64,000 bases of DNA from Novosphingobium olei (GCF_012927405.1 NZ_JABBGM010000012.1:1-64000); one strand, 5' to 3'. Shown: positions 18,169 to 27,190, counted from the first letter of the stretch. The notes: a model not told the origin generated them from the letters alone. Numbers and translations are program-made.

Positions 18169-19509
18169 CTTATGGATGGCCCGCCCCTACCTACCGTGGT
18201 GTACAACGGTGAGCGAAGGAAGGAGGCGGAGCATGACCATTGCCGTACTCGGTATCGACCTTGGGAAGAACAGCTGCAGTGTTGTTGGCCTCGATAAAGC
18301 GGGGTCGGTTGTTGTGAGGCGCCGGATGCGGCGGGAAGGCGTGATCGCGTTTGCCGCGAAGCAGCCGACGTGTGTCGTTGCAATGGAAGCTTGCTGCGGC
18401 GCGCACCACATGGGCCGGGTCTTGGCTGCGCAGGGGCACACGGTTCGCCTGATGTCGCCAGAATATGTTCGTCCCTATGTCAAAGCCCAGAAGAACGATG
18501 ATCGCGATGCCGAAGCGATTGCCGAAGCCGCGACGCGGCCAACCATGCGTTTTGTCGAGCTCAAGTCCGAGGAACAACTGGACATGCAGACCCTGCACCG
18601 GGTTCGCGACCGGCTGATCTGTGATCGGACATCGTTGATGAACCAGATGCGCAGCCTACTGCTGGAACGCGGTCACATCGTCCCGCAAGGCCGGGCAAAG
18701 CTGAGAGAGCATCTGGCTCGACTGCTCGACCTAGAGGGATCACCGCTTACCCCGAGAATCCGCGAACTTCTGCTCGACATGCGCCAGCGCTGGGAGGCGC
18801 TGAACAAGCGGATCGCCGACTTGGATGCCGAATTTGTCGAAGCAGCTCGCGCGGATGAGCGAACACAGCGATTGCTGACAATCCCCGGCATCGGTGCGCT
18901 GAACGCTACCGCGCTCGTCGCGGCGGTAGGGGATGCGCGCACCTTCAATCGTGGGAGGGACCTTACTGCCTGGCTGGGTCTCGTGCCGCGGCAGGCGACT
19001 ACCGGAGGCAAGCCGCGCCTGCTTGGGATTACGAAACGAGGGAGCCGATATCTGCGAAAGAACCTCATTCAGGGCGCCAGGGCTTCCTTGCCGGCACTCA
19101 GCAAAAGCCAGACACGCCTTGGAGCGTGGCTTCGGGCGCTGGCTGCAAGGGCACATCACAATGCAGTTGTCGTGGCACTGGCGGGCAAGATCGCACGCAT
19201 CGCCTGGGCTTTGTTGCGGCACGAACAGCGATACGAGGCAACGCCGCTTGCGGCATGAAACAGGATCGTTCGGCGTGACGCGCTGAACCAACGGAGTCTG
19301 CGGGAGGCGAGCAGAAGATGGCCTGACAGTCGATCGGCGTTCTGGAAACCTATGGCGTAAAATGGCACTCGATGCCGACCCCCTTATGAGGACCAGGACG
19401 CGCGGATCTCCATCTTGGCCAATGGCAAACTGCCAAAAGGCCGGATACGTTTTTGCAGACTGATCAAACCATCATCAAATCGCCACTTGCCGACGGGGCG
19501 GGCCATACG
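18169..19509 (+). mobile_element. IS110-family (IS1111-type) element
   Basis: A 12-base subterminal inverted repeat marks the ends: ATGGCCCGCCCC at 18176-18187 and GGGGCGGGCCAT at 19495-19506. IS1111-type elements have about seven bases outside the left repeat and three outside the right one. Applying this gives 18169-19509, which rejoins the host IS5 sequence cleanly. The transposase gene leaves only about 65 bases on the left but about 250 on the right. In IS1111-type elements the non-coding segment beyond the transposase is where the guide (bridge) RNA is expected. Confidence 0.82.
18233..19258 (+). CDS. IS110-family (IS1111-type) transposase
   Basis: 341 residues from the ATG at 18233, behind AAGGAGGCGG. 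The N-terminal DEDD RuvC-like domain is present: GIDLGKNSCSVVGLDKAG (first Asp), VVAMEACCGAHH (Glu) and VKAQKNDDRDAEAIAEAA (Asp pair). The C-terminal transposase_20 domain has TIPGIGALNATALVAAVGD and LTAWLGLVPRQATTGGK, with the conserved Ser region in GITKRGSRYLRKNLIQGA. It is complete, so it is probably active. Recombination by this family is guided by an RNA encoded in the element's own non-coding end. Confidence 0.92.
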   Translation: MTIAVLGIDLGKNSCSVVGLDKAGSVVVRRRMRREGVIAFAAKQPTCVVAMEACCGAHHMGRVLAAQGHTVRLMSPEYVRPYVKAQKNDDRDAEAIAEAATRPTMRFVELKSEEQLDMQTLHRVRDRLICDRTSLMNQMRSLLLERGHIVPQGRAKLREHLARLLDLEGSPLTPRIRELLLDMRQRWEALNKRIADLDAEFVEAARADERTQRLLTIPGIGALNATALVAAVGDARTFNRGRDLTAWLGLVPRQATTGGKPRLLGITKRGSRYLRKNLIQGARASLPALSKSQTRLGAWLRALAARAHHNAVVVALAGKIARIAWALLRHEQRYEATPLAA

Positions 19510-19833
19510 TTTTGCGCCTTGGCCGTGCCGGTGGACCTTGACGATAGTGGCATCGACCATGGCGTATTCCATGTCGGGCTCTTCCGATAGCGCATCGAAA
19601 ATTCGCTTGAAAACATCAGCTTCACGCCAATCGCGAAACCGCCGGAATGCTGTGCTCCAGTTCCCAAACGTTGAAGGCAGATCGCGCCAGGGACTGCCCG
19701 TCCTGGCAATCCACAACACCCCTTCCATGAAAAGCCGGTTGTTCCTTCCGCTGCGCCCAGGGTCCGTCAGCTTACCCCGGCAATGCGGCTTGATCTTTGC
19801 CCACTGGGCATCAGTCAGTACCAAGCGATCCAT
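19510..19833 (-). pseudogene. IS5-family transposase, N-terminal part (orfA), interrupted
   Basis: The frame starts MDRLVLTDAQWAKIKPHCRG and contains GVLWIARTGSPWRDLPSTFG and WSTAFRRFRDWREADVF, the DUF4096-type N-terminal domain. It then has MEYAMVDATIVKVHRHGQGAK with the first catalytic Asp. At 19509 the frame enters the IS110-type element and reads through about 40 foreign residues to a stop at 19384. The matching C-terminal half lies 1.3 kb away at 17742-18168. Confidence 0.88.
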
Positions 19834-19963
19834 CCAAAGCGTGAATCATATCTCAGCCTTCTTGGGAATCCTGAATCCCCACAGACCCTAGGCGGCGTGG
19901 ACAAATTGCAGCAGCTTGAAAATGGCTCATTGTGTGATTTCCATCGCCTTGGTTAGATGAGGC

Positions 19964-20269
19964 ATGCAAGCAGCCACACGCTCCTTTTGGAAGACGCTCC
20001 CCCTCCCAGCGCAGCGGGATAGCATCGAACTTGCACTGCTGTATTCTGATGCCGAGGGCGAGAGGATCAGGCTTGGGCACGTCCCGCAGGATATAGACGA
20101 TAAGTGGTTCATATTTTTTGAGAATGGCTGGCTCTATTTTCATCGTTCGTGGACAGGGGCCTGCATTTATGGCGTCCGTCTTGACGGTTCACCGAATGGT
20201 GTTCGGGTGACTGATGCGTGGGTTAGCGGGGATAAGGAGCAACACCGATCTCAGCGTTTTGGGCGCTAA
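19964..20269 (+). pseudogene. Truncated hypothetical protein fused to foreign sequence
   Basis: The frame (101 codons) starts with TRSFWKTLPLPAQRDSIELA and contains KWFIFFENGWLYFHRSWTG, continuing CIYGVRL and ending DAWVSGDKEQHRS. This resembles a small conserved protein found near phosphohydrolases and regulators in many bacteria; relatives continue for about another 30 residues. Here the likeness stops at about 20245, and the DNA continues in another frame as the tail of a nitroreductase. It may still be translated but lacks its native C-terminus. I cannot name the function. Confidence 0.5.
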
Positions 20270-20414
20270 TGACCGCTTCAAGGTGGAAGCGGCCATCGCC
20301 ATCGGCCGCATGGGCGACAAGGCCACTCTTTCCGAAGCACTGCAAGCACGCGAAGCGCCCAGCCCCCGCAAGCCCGTCGAAGAATTGGCATTTGCCGGCC
20401 GCCTGCCGGGCTGA
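20244..20414 (+). pseudogene. C-terminal fragment of a nitroreductase-family protein
   Basis: The frame DRFKVEAAIAIGRMGDKATL followed by SEALQAREAPSPRKPVEELA ends in FAGRLPG and a stop at 20412-20414. That is the usual tail of FMN-dependent nitroreductases (EAAIAIGRxGD, PSPRKPxxEFAFEG). Everything upstream of about 20245, including the FMN-binding core, is missing and replaced by the preceding fragment. A deletion or recombination event joined the two. It is not a functional enzyme. Confidence 0.65.
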
Positions 20415-20535
20415 GGTAACTGATCGGCTGCATTTGCCTTCCGTGTGGTCAGTTAGTGTACGCCTTTCCATCGTGCAAAGGGGACGTTGCGGAGTGCCCA
20501 ACACCACGGTCACGCGCCGCCCGAAAGCTATCCCC

Positions 20536-23514
20536 CTAAAGCCCCAGATCCAGCCGCTTCTCAGGCACCGGTGCCTGCATTCCGCGATGCTTCTCGGGTT
20601 CTGCCCGCAGGGAAGCAGGAGCGACACCACCAGCTCTCATTTCCTTTCCACGTTCCGCCGAACGGACAGTCATCGAGGGCAGATCGACGACCTTCTCTCC
20701 CACCGCTTCCAGCGCGCTGGCCTTGTCGCCGCGATTGCCTTCGATCGTCCTGAGCAACGCATCCCTGTCGTTGATGACGATCTCCAGATTGTCGCGCACG
20801 CGCGTCGCCATGACATAGGTCAGCCGCTGGTTGGACAGCAAGCGTTCGGACGAATGCATGATTCCGATCCCCTTGTCCGAAGTCATCCCCTGCGCCTGGT
20901 GCATGTTGATGGCATAAGCCAAACCAAGCTGTGCAAGCATCGGATCGTCACGACGCAAGGTGACAATGTCGCCGCGCGCGTTCTCGATGCGCACGCCTTC
21001 GGCATCAATGCCCAGCACGCGCGCCTGAGCCGAATTGAACAGCGCCCGATCCTTGTCGTTGCCACTCCAGCGGATCCGGTCACCTTCATGGATCCGCACT
21101 TTTTCGGTCTCATAGAGCGCCAAGGCATCGCGACTGTCATCAGCGCCAATCTCGGCCGGCAAGAAACGGACACGCTCGCCTGCCCCATCCCGCAAGGTCA
21201 CCATGCCCTTGCCGTTGGCCGAGAGCACCTCGTAACGCCCGGCGTCGAGCCCCGCCGGGCGATCCCTGCGGAATACCTCGACGACCTGCCCCTTCCGATA
21301 CGTCTGCACCATGCGCAGTTCCTCGCGAGTAGCGTTGACCTTATGGAGCGTGGTCAGTTCCAGCCCTTCCCCGGTCAAAACACCCTCGGCGCGCAAACCA
21401 GCCTGGACCAATGCATTGAGTTCGGATCTGGTGTCCCTGCCGGATGCATAGAGCGCGGTGCGCTCCCGATCTTCCGGTGACAGCGACAACCAACGCCGTG
21501 CGGCGACCGCCCGATACTCGACACCGGCGCTCGTCACTCGGTCCCCCAGCACTTCGAACGCCTCCCGAAACGCCCCTGCCCGCGCAAGGCCAGCCACCGC
21601 CTTCATCGCATCGGTGCGCTGACGCAGGCTTTCCTCGAGGTATGCGAAGGCGGGTCCGTGCGACTGGACAAGACTGAAAGCCTTGCCGGCATCGATCGGC
21701 TGCAACTGCTTGCGATCCCCGATCATCAGGACGCGCTCGGCCCCCATGCGATTGGCGATTAGCACAAGGTCATTCATGGCCTCGGTCGAAACGAGCGAAG
21801 CTTCGTCAAGCACGAGGATCTTGGCAGCCAGTGCTTCGCGCGATGCCTCGATCCCTCGCATAGCGTCCTGCCCCACCGCATTGCGATGCGCATGGACAAA
21901 CGCCGCGACGGTTTCAGCGGCAATACCGCCCTCATCGCGCAGCATGTCGACCATCTTGTTGGCCATGGCGAGACCAAGGACGCTGCGCCCCTCCTCACCT
22001 GCGACCGCCGCGATGCTGCGGATCAGCGTGGTCTTGCCCGCACCGGCAACGCCTTGAATCACCACGAACCGATCCGGGCTCGACAAGGCAACAACGCCGG
22101 CCGCCAGTTGCTCGGCACTTAGCGGACGATCGCCGGCGATGGCCTGCAGCCGCCCCACGGCCCCATTCGCAGGGACCAGGACAGTGCCCCGCCCGCGCCC
22201 GGCATCGATCCCACCCAGCAGCTTGCGCTCGGCAGCAAGGTGGCCGGGCGTGGTCACATGCGTCACCGCGCCGTCGGCACGGTCGGAAACACCCGAGATG
22301 AGGGCGCCGCTGCCCAGAAGCTGACCGATCCGCGCTTCGACCCGCTCGATGGTCACCCCCTTGATCCCGAGGTTGAGCGCGGTGCTGGCAAGCTCGCCAA
22401 TGGCAAAAGCCGCCTCGCGCTGCCCTATGATCCGCAATGCCGAAGCCACGGCGAGTTCGGTGCGGAAGGCCAGCGGCGACAGCTTGAGGCGGGCAAGACC
22501 ATTGGTCGCCAGCGGATCATCGGGCAGCAGGTACGTGCCGACGGTATGGCGCACGGAGCGCAGGATGTCGCCCGCTTGCCGCAGGGTGCCGATCAGTCCT
22601 TCCCGGCTCGTCGTGGCGGTGGAGCGCTCCCGCGCCGCTGCCACAAGCGTGGCACCGGCGAACCCCAGTTCCGCTGCTCGATCACGCCAGACGCCCCGCA
22701 GCGCCTCGCGGTCCTCGAGGTTGATCTTGTCGTCACGCGTGCGCCGGGTGATTTCGCGAAGGGTGCGGGTTTCGTCGGCGCCGCGCCCCAGTTGGGCCGC
22801 CTTGGCAAGGATGTCCGCCCGGCGCTGGCTGAAAGCGTCGATCACCACCTTGGGCACGCCCTCGATTTCAAACTGGCCGTGCTTGCCGGTGATGCGCGTC
22901 TCGTAGCCGAGCTTCTCGATCTCGGTGCGCAGCGCCGCGTGATAGGCGCTGCCGATCGCGGCGTTGTTTTTCCACAGCTCGCCATTCCACAAGGCGCGCC
23001 ATTGGCCGGCTGCGGTGCGCGTGATCGCAGCGACGACCACGTGGATGTGCGCCTGGGGATCAAGCTTGCGGCTCGTGTCGTGCTGGAACAAGGCATAGAC
23101 GAGATTGCCCGTGCGCACGGCCTCGCCACTGCGATTGTGATCGTAACTGCGCGCTTCGGCGAACTTCTTTTCCGCCCAGGCCATGGTCTGGCGCACGGCA
23201 AGACGATGGGCGGCGAGCAGACGCTCGTCGCCCGCGACATAGGCGAGCACGCTTGCAGACTTGGGCATCGAGAAGGTCAGGTCGATGCCGGCCCGGCGAT
23301 GCTCGTGGGCGTTGACGACGGTGCCATCGGGGAGTGCGCCGTTGAGCAGGGTCTCGAAGGTGGCCTTGCCGACCTCGCCGTCAAGGCCCAGCGCCGCAGC
23401 CCCCTCCCCGCCCCATTCGCTCATCTCCGAGGCGTGTTCGCCAGTGTAGTAGTCGTCCTTCGCGAAATAGCTCGCCGCACCACCCGCAGATCGTACCGGG
23501 ACCACCGACAACAT
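20536..23514 (-). CDS. MobF-family relaxase/helicase for conjugative transfer
   Basis: 992 residues from the ATG at 23512-23514, four bases after the traD stop. The longer frame upstream only overlaps traD. The N-terminal relaxase domain opens MLSVVPVRSAGGAASYFAKD with nucleophile tyrosines near 16, 22 and 23. It has the three-histidine metal site FQHDTSRKLDPQAHIHVVV (His145, His156, His158). The second half is a RecD/TraI-type helicase with Walker A GVAGAGKTT and motif LVLDEASLVS. It nicks one DNA strand at oriT, stays bound to the 5' end and unwinds the plasmid during transfer. It is last in an operon with the RHH protein and TraD. Confidence 0.93.
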   Translation of the reverse strand: MLSVVPVRSAGGAASYFAKDDYYTGEHASEMSEWGGEGAAALGLDGEVGKATFETLLNGALPDGTVVNAHEHRRAGIDLTFSMPKSASVLAYVAGDERLLAAHRLAVRQTMAWAEKKFAEARSYDHNRSGEAVRTGNLVYALFQHDTSRKLDPQAHIHVVVAAITRTAAGQWRALWNGELWKNNAAIGSAYHAALRTEIEKLGYETRITGKHGQFEIEGVPKVVIDAFSQRRADILAKAAQLGRGADETRTLREITRRTRDDKINLEDREALRGVWRDRAAELGFAGATLVAAARERSTATTSREGLIGTLRQAGDILRSVRHTVGTYLLPDDPLATNGLARLKLSPLAFRTELAVASALRIIGQREAAFAIGELASTALNLGIKGVTIERVEARIGQLLGSGALISGVSDRADGAVTHVTTPGHLAAERKLLGGIDAGRGRGTVLVPANGAVGRLQAIAGDRPLSAEQLAAGVVALSSPDRFVVIQGVAGAGKTTLIRSIAAVAGEEGRSVLGLAMANKMVDMLRDEGGIAAETVAAFVHAHRNAVGQDAMRGIEASREALAAKILVLDEASLVSTEAMNDLVLIANRMGAERVLMIGDRKQLQPIDAGKAFSLVQSHGPAFAYLEESLRQRTDAMKAVAGLARAGAFREAFEVLGDRVTSAGVEYRAVAARRWLSLSPEDRERTALYASGRDTRSELNALVQAGLRAEGVLTGEGLELTTLHKVNATREELRMVQTYRKGQVVEVFRRDRPAGLDAGRYEVLSANGKGMVTLRDGAGERVRFLPAEIGADDSRDALALYETEKVRIHEGDRIRWSGNDKDRALFNSAQARVLGIDAEGVRIENARGDIVTLRRDDPMLAQLGLAYAINMHQAQGMTSDKGIGIMHSSERLLSNQRLTYVMATRVRDNLEIVINDRDALLRTIEGNRGDKASALEAVGEKVVDLPSMTVRSAERGKEMRAGGVAPASLRAEPEKHRGMQAPVPEKRLDLGL

Positions 23515-23518
23515 CGCG

Positions 23519-25903
23519 TCAGTCCCCGAAACCAGGACCGTCGTCTCGGTCAAGGCCAGGCTCGGACGCCTCGTGCCCCCGGCGCACGTGGCGGTCGGTG
23601 TAGTCGAACCCCAGCTGTTCCTCGCGCGCCGCGAGCTGCTCGGGCATCTTACGCGAGGGGGCCATGCCAGCACGCCTTCCGATCGCGGCATCGCGCGCGT
23701 TTTCGGCAGAGCGGGAATCAGCCACCGCTTGCGAACGCATGTTGCCGATAATCCCGGCCAGCCCCGTTTCAGGCTGGTTCATCAGGGCCGGCTCGCTTGC
23801 GGCGCGCGTATCGGCCTCGCGCTCGCCCGCGGTCACCTCGCGCCGGTCGGCCGCAGTGAACAGGTCATCGGTCAGGCGGGCGCGTTCCTCCGGCACGATC
23901 TGCCCCACCACTGCACGCAGCTCGGCGGCCGCCTTCATCGGCACGGGCTCGACACCGCCTTCGCCTTCCGCAGGCGAGGCACTGCCGCCCGGCGGCACGA
24001 ACGGCGCGGGCGTCAGGCTGGCGCGTCGCCGCCAGGGCTCGGCCACGGCCGGATAGTCTCGCCAGACAAGGCGGATGCGCGTGGCCGGGAACCCGTCGGG
24101 GAACTTGAGGAAACCGTAGAGCGCAGGGAGATTCATGATGTCGTCGGGAATGACGAGCGGCTTGACCTCCGTACGCGGCGTCAGGGTCGAGGCATCGCGG
24201 GTGTTGTTGTAGCCGTAGGAATAGGCCTCATCCATTTCGCGCACTTCGCGGTTGCCGATGAACTCGGCGCAGACCCGCGCGGTCTCCATGTCGGCGGTCG
24301 AGAGGATCAGCTTGGTGCGCGCGAGCGCGGCCAGGTTGATCGCGCCTTGCTCACCGTAGGTTTCGGCGAGCTTGTCGAAACTGTGCATGCCGAGCACGAA
24401 GGCACCGCCAAAGGCCCGCGCGGTCTGGAGACCATGCTCGATCGCGGGCAGACGGTGCAACGCATGGACCTCGTCGAACAGGAACCAGGTGCGCAAGTCG
24501 CGCGTCCGTTCGAGCCGCATCAGCGCGTTGACCGCCATGTCCATCCACAGCGTCAGCAGCGCGCGGTTGAGCGTGAGATCGGTGTGGGTCGAGGTAATGA
24601 ACAGGATGCCATCGCGCGTCTCCTCGCGCATCCACGCGTTGATCGAGAACGGCGGAAGGCCACCTTCGACCGGATCGGGCAGGAAACGGATGACCTGCGC
24701 ATTGGTGTTGAAAACCGCCCGGATCGATTCCGCCATGCGCGCGGCCTGGGTCGCGGTCAGCGGATCGGCGATGGTGTTCTCGAGCATGCGGTGCACGGCG
24801 GACAAGTCGGCATGCATCAGGTGGTGCGCGATCGCACCGTTGGAGGTGAGGCCAGCTTCGGCCAGCTTCACGCACATCTCGACGAACAGGGTGCGCGCAG
24901 CCATCGCCCAGAAAGGTTCGGCATTGCCGCCGTCGCTTGGGATCAGCGCAGCGGCGGCGGCGGTGAAGTCGGCATAGTTCGCGCAGTCGTTGAAGATCGT
25001 CCAGGGCGGGCAGCGCTCGTCCATCGGATTGAGGATGTGGTCGCGCGAAGGGTCGTAGAAGCTCTCGACGAAGGCCCCGGTCAGATCGAAGATCACACAG
25101 CGGTGCCCGCGCTCGCGCGCTTGGGCGACGATCGAGCGCAATTGCGTTGTCTTGCCCGCACCGGTTGTGCCGATCAGCATCGCGTGGCTCTGCTCGAGCC
25201 GCCAGGGAACCGGAACGCCGGCCATGTCGTAGGGTGCGGGGATACCCATGGCGATCCGCCGCGCAGGCGCGGTCCCGGCCACCCGCGCGGCATCAAGGCG
25301 AGGATCGATCCGGGCAAGCTCGCGCGCCAGCTCGGCATAGTTGTGCGCGGCGATCTCGCGAAGGAGGACGGGCCGCTCGACCAGCATGGCGCCGCGCTCG
25401 TGGCGTTCCTTGAGGATCTCGATTCCGCGCCGGCGCGACACATCGACGAACCAGATCGAGAGCGGGATCGTGAGAACCGCCGCCCCGATCGCGGCAGCGA
25501 GCGCGCAGTGCATAGCCTTGGCCCAGGCGATGCGGACCGCGCCGTTGTAGGGGACCGCCCCCATCGGCACGCGGATGACGCGATCGGAGGGCAGGGTCAG
25601 GTTGATCACGTGGGTGGGGTCAAAATCGACCATGTCCCAGGCAAACGCATAGAGCTTCATCAGCACGAGCTGAATCTCGTGGTCCTCCATGCGGAAGGTC
25701 AGGATCAGCGAGGCGAGGATCGTGAAGGCAAAGAAGCCGATCACCAGCGGCAGCTTCACCCCCTGCCAGGTCATTAGCACTTCGTGGGTCAGCAGCTGCG
25801 ATCCGCGCGTGAAGTGCCCAGCGTTGCGGATCACCCGCCCCCGTGCCGAATGGTGCTGGACCGTGGCCGGTCGCCCATCGAAACGGATGCCGCGCTCACG
25901 CAT
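23519..25903 (-). CDS. traD: Type IV coupling protein TraD
   Basis: 794 residues. Two membrane helices lie near 51-70 and 131-152. The RecA-like ATPase domain has Walker A GTTGAGKTTQ (245-254) and Walker B WFLFDEVHALHRL, with a C-terminal region of about 150 residues rich in Ala and charged residues that may contact the relaxosome. This is the VirD4/TraD-type motor that delivers the relaxase-DNA complex to a type IV secretion channel. The start overlaps the preceding RHH gene by eight bases (ATGCGTGA), and the relaxase follows directly, so the three genes are one operon. No type IV channel genes are in the window. Confidence 0.93.
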   Translation of the reverse strand: MRERGIRFDGRPATVQHHSARGRVIRNAGHFTRGSQLLTHEVLMTWQGVKLPLVIGFFAFTILASLILTFRMEDHEIQLVLMKLYAFAWDMVDFDPTHVINLTLPSDRVIRVPMGAVPYNGAVRIAWAKAMHCALAAAIGAAVLTIPLSIWFVDVSRRRGIEILKERHERGAMLVERPVLLREIAAHNYAELARELARIDPRLDAARVAGTAPARRIAMGIPAPYDMAGVPVPWRLEQSHAMLIGTTGAGKTTQLRSIVAQARERGHRCVIFDLTGAFVESFYDPSRDHILNPMDERCPPWTIFNDCANYADFTAAAAALIPSDGGNAEPFWAMAARTLFVEMCVKLAEAGLTSNGAIAHHLMHADLSAVHRMLENTIADPLTATQAARMAESIRAVFNTNAQVIRFLPDPVEGGLPPFSINAWMREETRDGILFITSTHTDLTLNRALLTLWMDMAVNALMRLERTRDLRTWFLFDEVHALHRLPAIEHGLQTARAFGGAFVLGMHSFDKLAETYGEQGAINLAALARTKLILSTADMETARVCAEFIGNREVREMDEAYSYGYNNTRDASTLTPRTEVKPLVIPDDIMNLPALYGFLKFPDGFPATRIRLVWRDYPAVAEPWRRRASLTPAPFVPPGGSASPAEGEGGVEPVPMKAAAELRAVVGQIVPEERARLTDDLFTAADRREVTAGEREADTRAASEPALMNQPETGLAGIIGNMRSQAVADSRSAENARDAAIGRRAGMAPSRKMPEQLAAREEQLGFDYTDRHVRRGHEASEPGLDRDDGPGFGD

Positions 25904-26186
25904 CGTGGTACGCCTTCAACCGCTCGATGGTGAGCGCGGGCAGCCGCTCGGCGAACTCGGGGTCGGCGAGCGTGAGCAACCGATCGGTCGCAGCCTGGGT
26001 GCTCTCGATAATGGCAATAAGGCGCGTGACGTTGACGCCGTGCCCGGCCTCGACGAACGGGAGCCCCACATCGATCAGCTGGCGGATGATGGCCGAGCGC
26101 GACATGCCAAGCCCCGAAGCCAGCGCGTCGATCCGTGCGAACTGATCCTGCGCGAGCGAGACGCCCACATCCCTGAAGGTCTTCAC
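25896..26186 (-). CDS. Ribbon-helix-helix relaxosome accessory protein
   Basis: 96 residues. The N-terminal segment (FRDVGVSLAQDQFARIDALA, GLGMSRSAIIRQLIDVGLPF) is a ribbon-helix-helix DNA-binding fold: a beta strand followed by two helices with the GMSRSAIIRQ turn. The C-terminal half is helical and probably multimerises. Proteins of this type in this position (TrwA, TraY, MobC) bind oriT and help the relaxase nick. Its start faces the candidate oriT 215 bases upstream, so it likely also represses its own operon. Confidence 0.75.
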   Translation of the reverse strand: MKTFRDVGVSLAQDQFARIDALASGLGMSRSAIIRQLIDVGLPFVEAGHGVNVTRLIAIIESTQAATDRLLTLADPEFAERLPALTIERLKAYHDA

Positions 26187-26400
26187 CAGTGTTCCCTTGC
26201 CTTGAGGGAACGTGGTTTCGGGTATCGCAGCGCCGATCCTACGCCGCTGCCGCCACGCTGTCGAACCGAAATCGGGCTGCAGCCGGCAACAGACAGAAAT
26301 TACGTAAATTCAGCACGTTGCGAGAGAGGCTCGTGAACTGCAGCAGGCTGCAGCAAGGGCAAAGTGCAGCAAAATGGCGATTTTCTGCCGTTCCTCGACT
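26187..26400. other. Promoter/accessory-protein side of the probable oriT region
   Basis: No gene. The stretch holds repeated CTGCAG-type words (GCTGCAGCCGG, AACTGCAGCAGGCTGCAGCAAGG, AGTGCAGCAAAATGG at about 26269-26374). These could be binding sites for the RHH protein and the promoter of the transfer operon. Confidence 0.4.
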
Positions 26401-26440
26401 ACGGCCCCGCCGTGTACGGTGTGCCTGTCAATAGGCAGGA
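26401..26440 (+). other. Candidate origin of transfer (oriT) with nic site
   Basis: The plus strand carries CCTGTCAATAGGCAGG at 26424-26439. Its core TGTCA/ATAG closely resembles the nic region of MobF plasmids such as R388 (TTGTCT/ATAGCC), placing the cut between 26430 and 26431. A short inverted repeat, TGCCT and AGGCA, overlaps nic, and another (ACGGC and GCCGT, 26401-26413) lies just before it, as expected for relaxase recognition. The site is upstream of the RHH-traD-relaxase operon. With this strand nicked, transfer would proceed rightward, bringing ssb in first and the tra genes last. Confidence 0.55.
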
Positions 26441-26710
26441 TTCAGGGCCCTTGGACCGGTACTGACGGCTTGATCGGAATCTTTGGATTCTCCCGGATTC
26501 CTGCGGGATTGCGGCCCGTTCAGGCCGAAGCGGTGGCCGCGACCACGTCGAAGCGACTGCGGCGGAATTCATTGTTTGTTCCGTTTGCGGGTACAAATAG
26601 CCATCAGGCCCACCCAAACTGCCCGACCCTTCCGAACGACCATCTGGCAATGCAGATGGTCTTCGACGGCCTAGGCCAAAGGCGCGCTGGTGAGCACGAC
26701 ACCAGACGAC

Positions 26711-26743
26711 AAAAAGGCCCCTGCGGATCGTCCGCAGAGGCCC
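26711..26743 (-). terminator. Rho-independent terminator of ssb
   Basis: On the minus strand a GGGCCTCTGCGGA arm pairs with TCCGCAGGGGCC and is followed by TTTTT. It lies 34-66 bases after the ssb stop. Confidence 0.75.
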
Positions 26744-26776
26744 TATCTAGGGTTTTCCTGGTGATGATAGGCGGCG

Positions 26777-27190
26777 CTACTTCGAGCGCCGCCGGGTGGT
26801 CCTGGCAGGAGCCGGCTCCGGGGTTTCCTCCAGCGGAAGTTCGGCATCGCCTGCCGCCTTCTCCTTCGCCTTTGCGAGGAAGTCGACCTGCTCGGCGATG
26901 ATCTCGCAGCCGTAGCGGACCTGGCCTTCCTTGTCGGTCCAGCGCGTGTAGTGGATGCGGCCCGTGACCATGACCAGGGCGCCCTTGGCGACGTGCTCTG
27001 CGACCTGCTTGCCGACACCGTTGAAGCAGGTCACGCGGTGCCATTCGGTTTCGGTCTGGCGATGTCCCTCGCCGTCCTTGTAGTGGCGCGTGGTGGCAAT
27101 GGAGAGGCTGGTTACCGAGGCGCCGCTCTGGAGGTTGCGGACTTCCGGGTTGTTGCCGACGAAGCCTGCGAGGATGACGGTGTTCTTCAT
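26777..27190 (-). CDS. ssb: Single-stranded DNA-binding protein
   Basis: 137 residues from the ATG at 27188-27190, preceded by AAGGAATT; upstream in-frame extension has no support. The OB fold is clear: MKNTVILAGFVGNNPEVRNL, SLSIATTRHYKDGEGHRQTE, TEWHRVTCFNGVGKQVAEHV, KGALVMVTGRIHYTRW. The C-terminal tail is Pro/Glu-rich and ends in basic residues instead of the acidic DDDIPF tip that recruits replication partners. That is common in plasmid-encoded SSBs. Its position next to the candidate nic site fits a leading-region gene that protects incoming single-stranded DNA in the recipient. Confidence 0.92.
   Translation of the reverse strand: MKNTVILAGFVGNNPEVRNLQSGASVTSLSIATTRHYKDGEGHRQTETEWHRVTCFNGVGKQVAEHVAKGALVMVTGRIHYTRWTDKEGQVRYGCEIIAEQVDFLAKAKEKAAGDAELPLEETPEPAPARTTRRRSK

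Larger units (their letters stand above)
17728..19888 (-). mobile_element. IS5-family (IS427-like) element, interrupted by an IS110-type element
   Basis: The outer ends are imperfect inverted repeats: GGGCCTGTGGGGATTTAGC at 17728 and, reversed, GGGTCTGTGGGGATTCAGG ending at 19888. Both are flanked by TA (17726-17727 and 19889-19890), a target duplication expected for this group. Removing the inserted element leaves about 820 bases, a normal length for a two-frame IS427-type element. Its transposase reads on the minus strand and is split by the insertion at the AAAA/GGGG junction between its two frames. Confidence 0.85.

Noticed and set aside
22240..23751. A 503-codon plus-strand frame over the relaxase N-terminus
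   Set aside because: The minus strand has the relaxase three-His motif; the plus frame lacks domain likeness.
23573..25777. A 734-codon frame antisense to traD
   Set aside because: TraD motifs (Walker A, Walker B) fill the minus strand; the plus frame is a codon-bias shadow.
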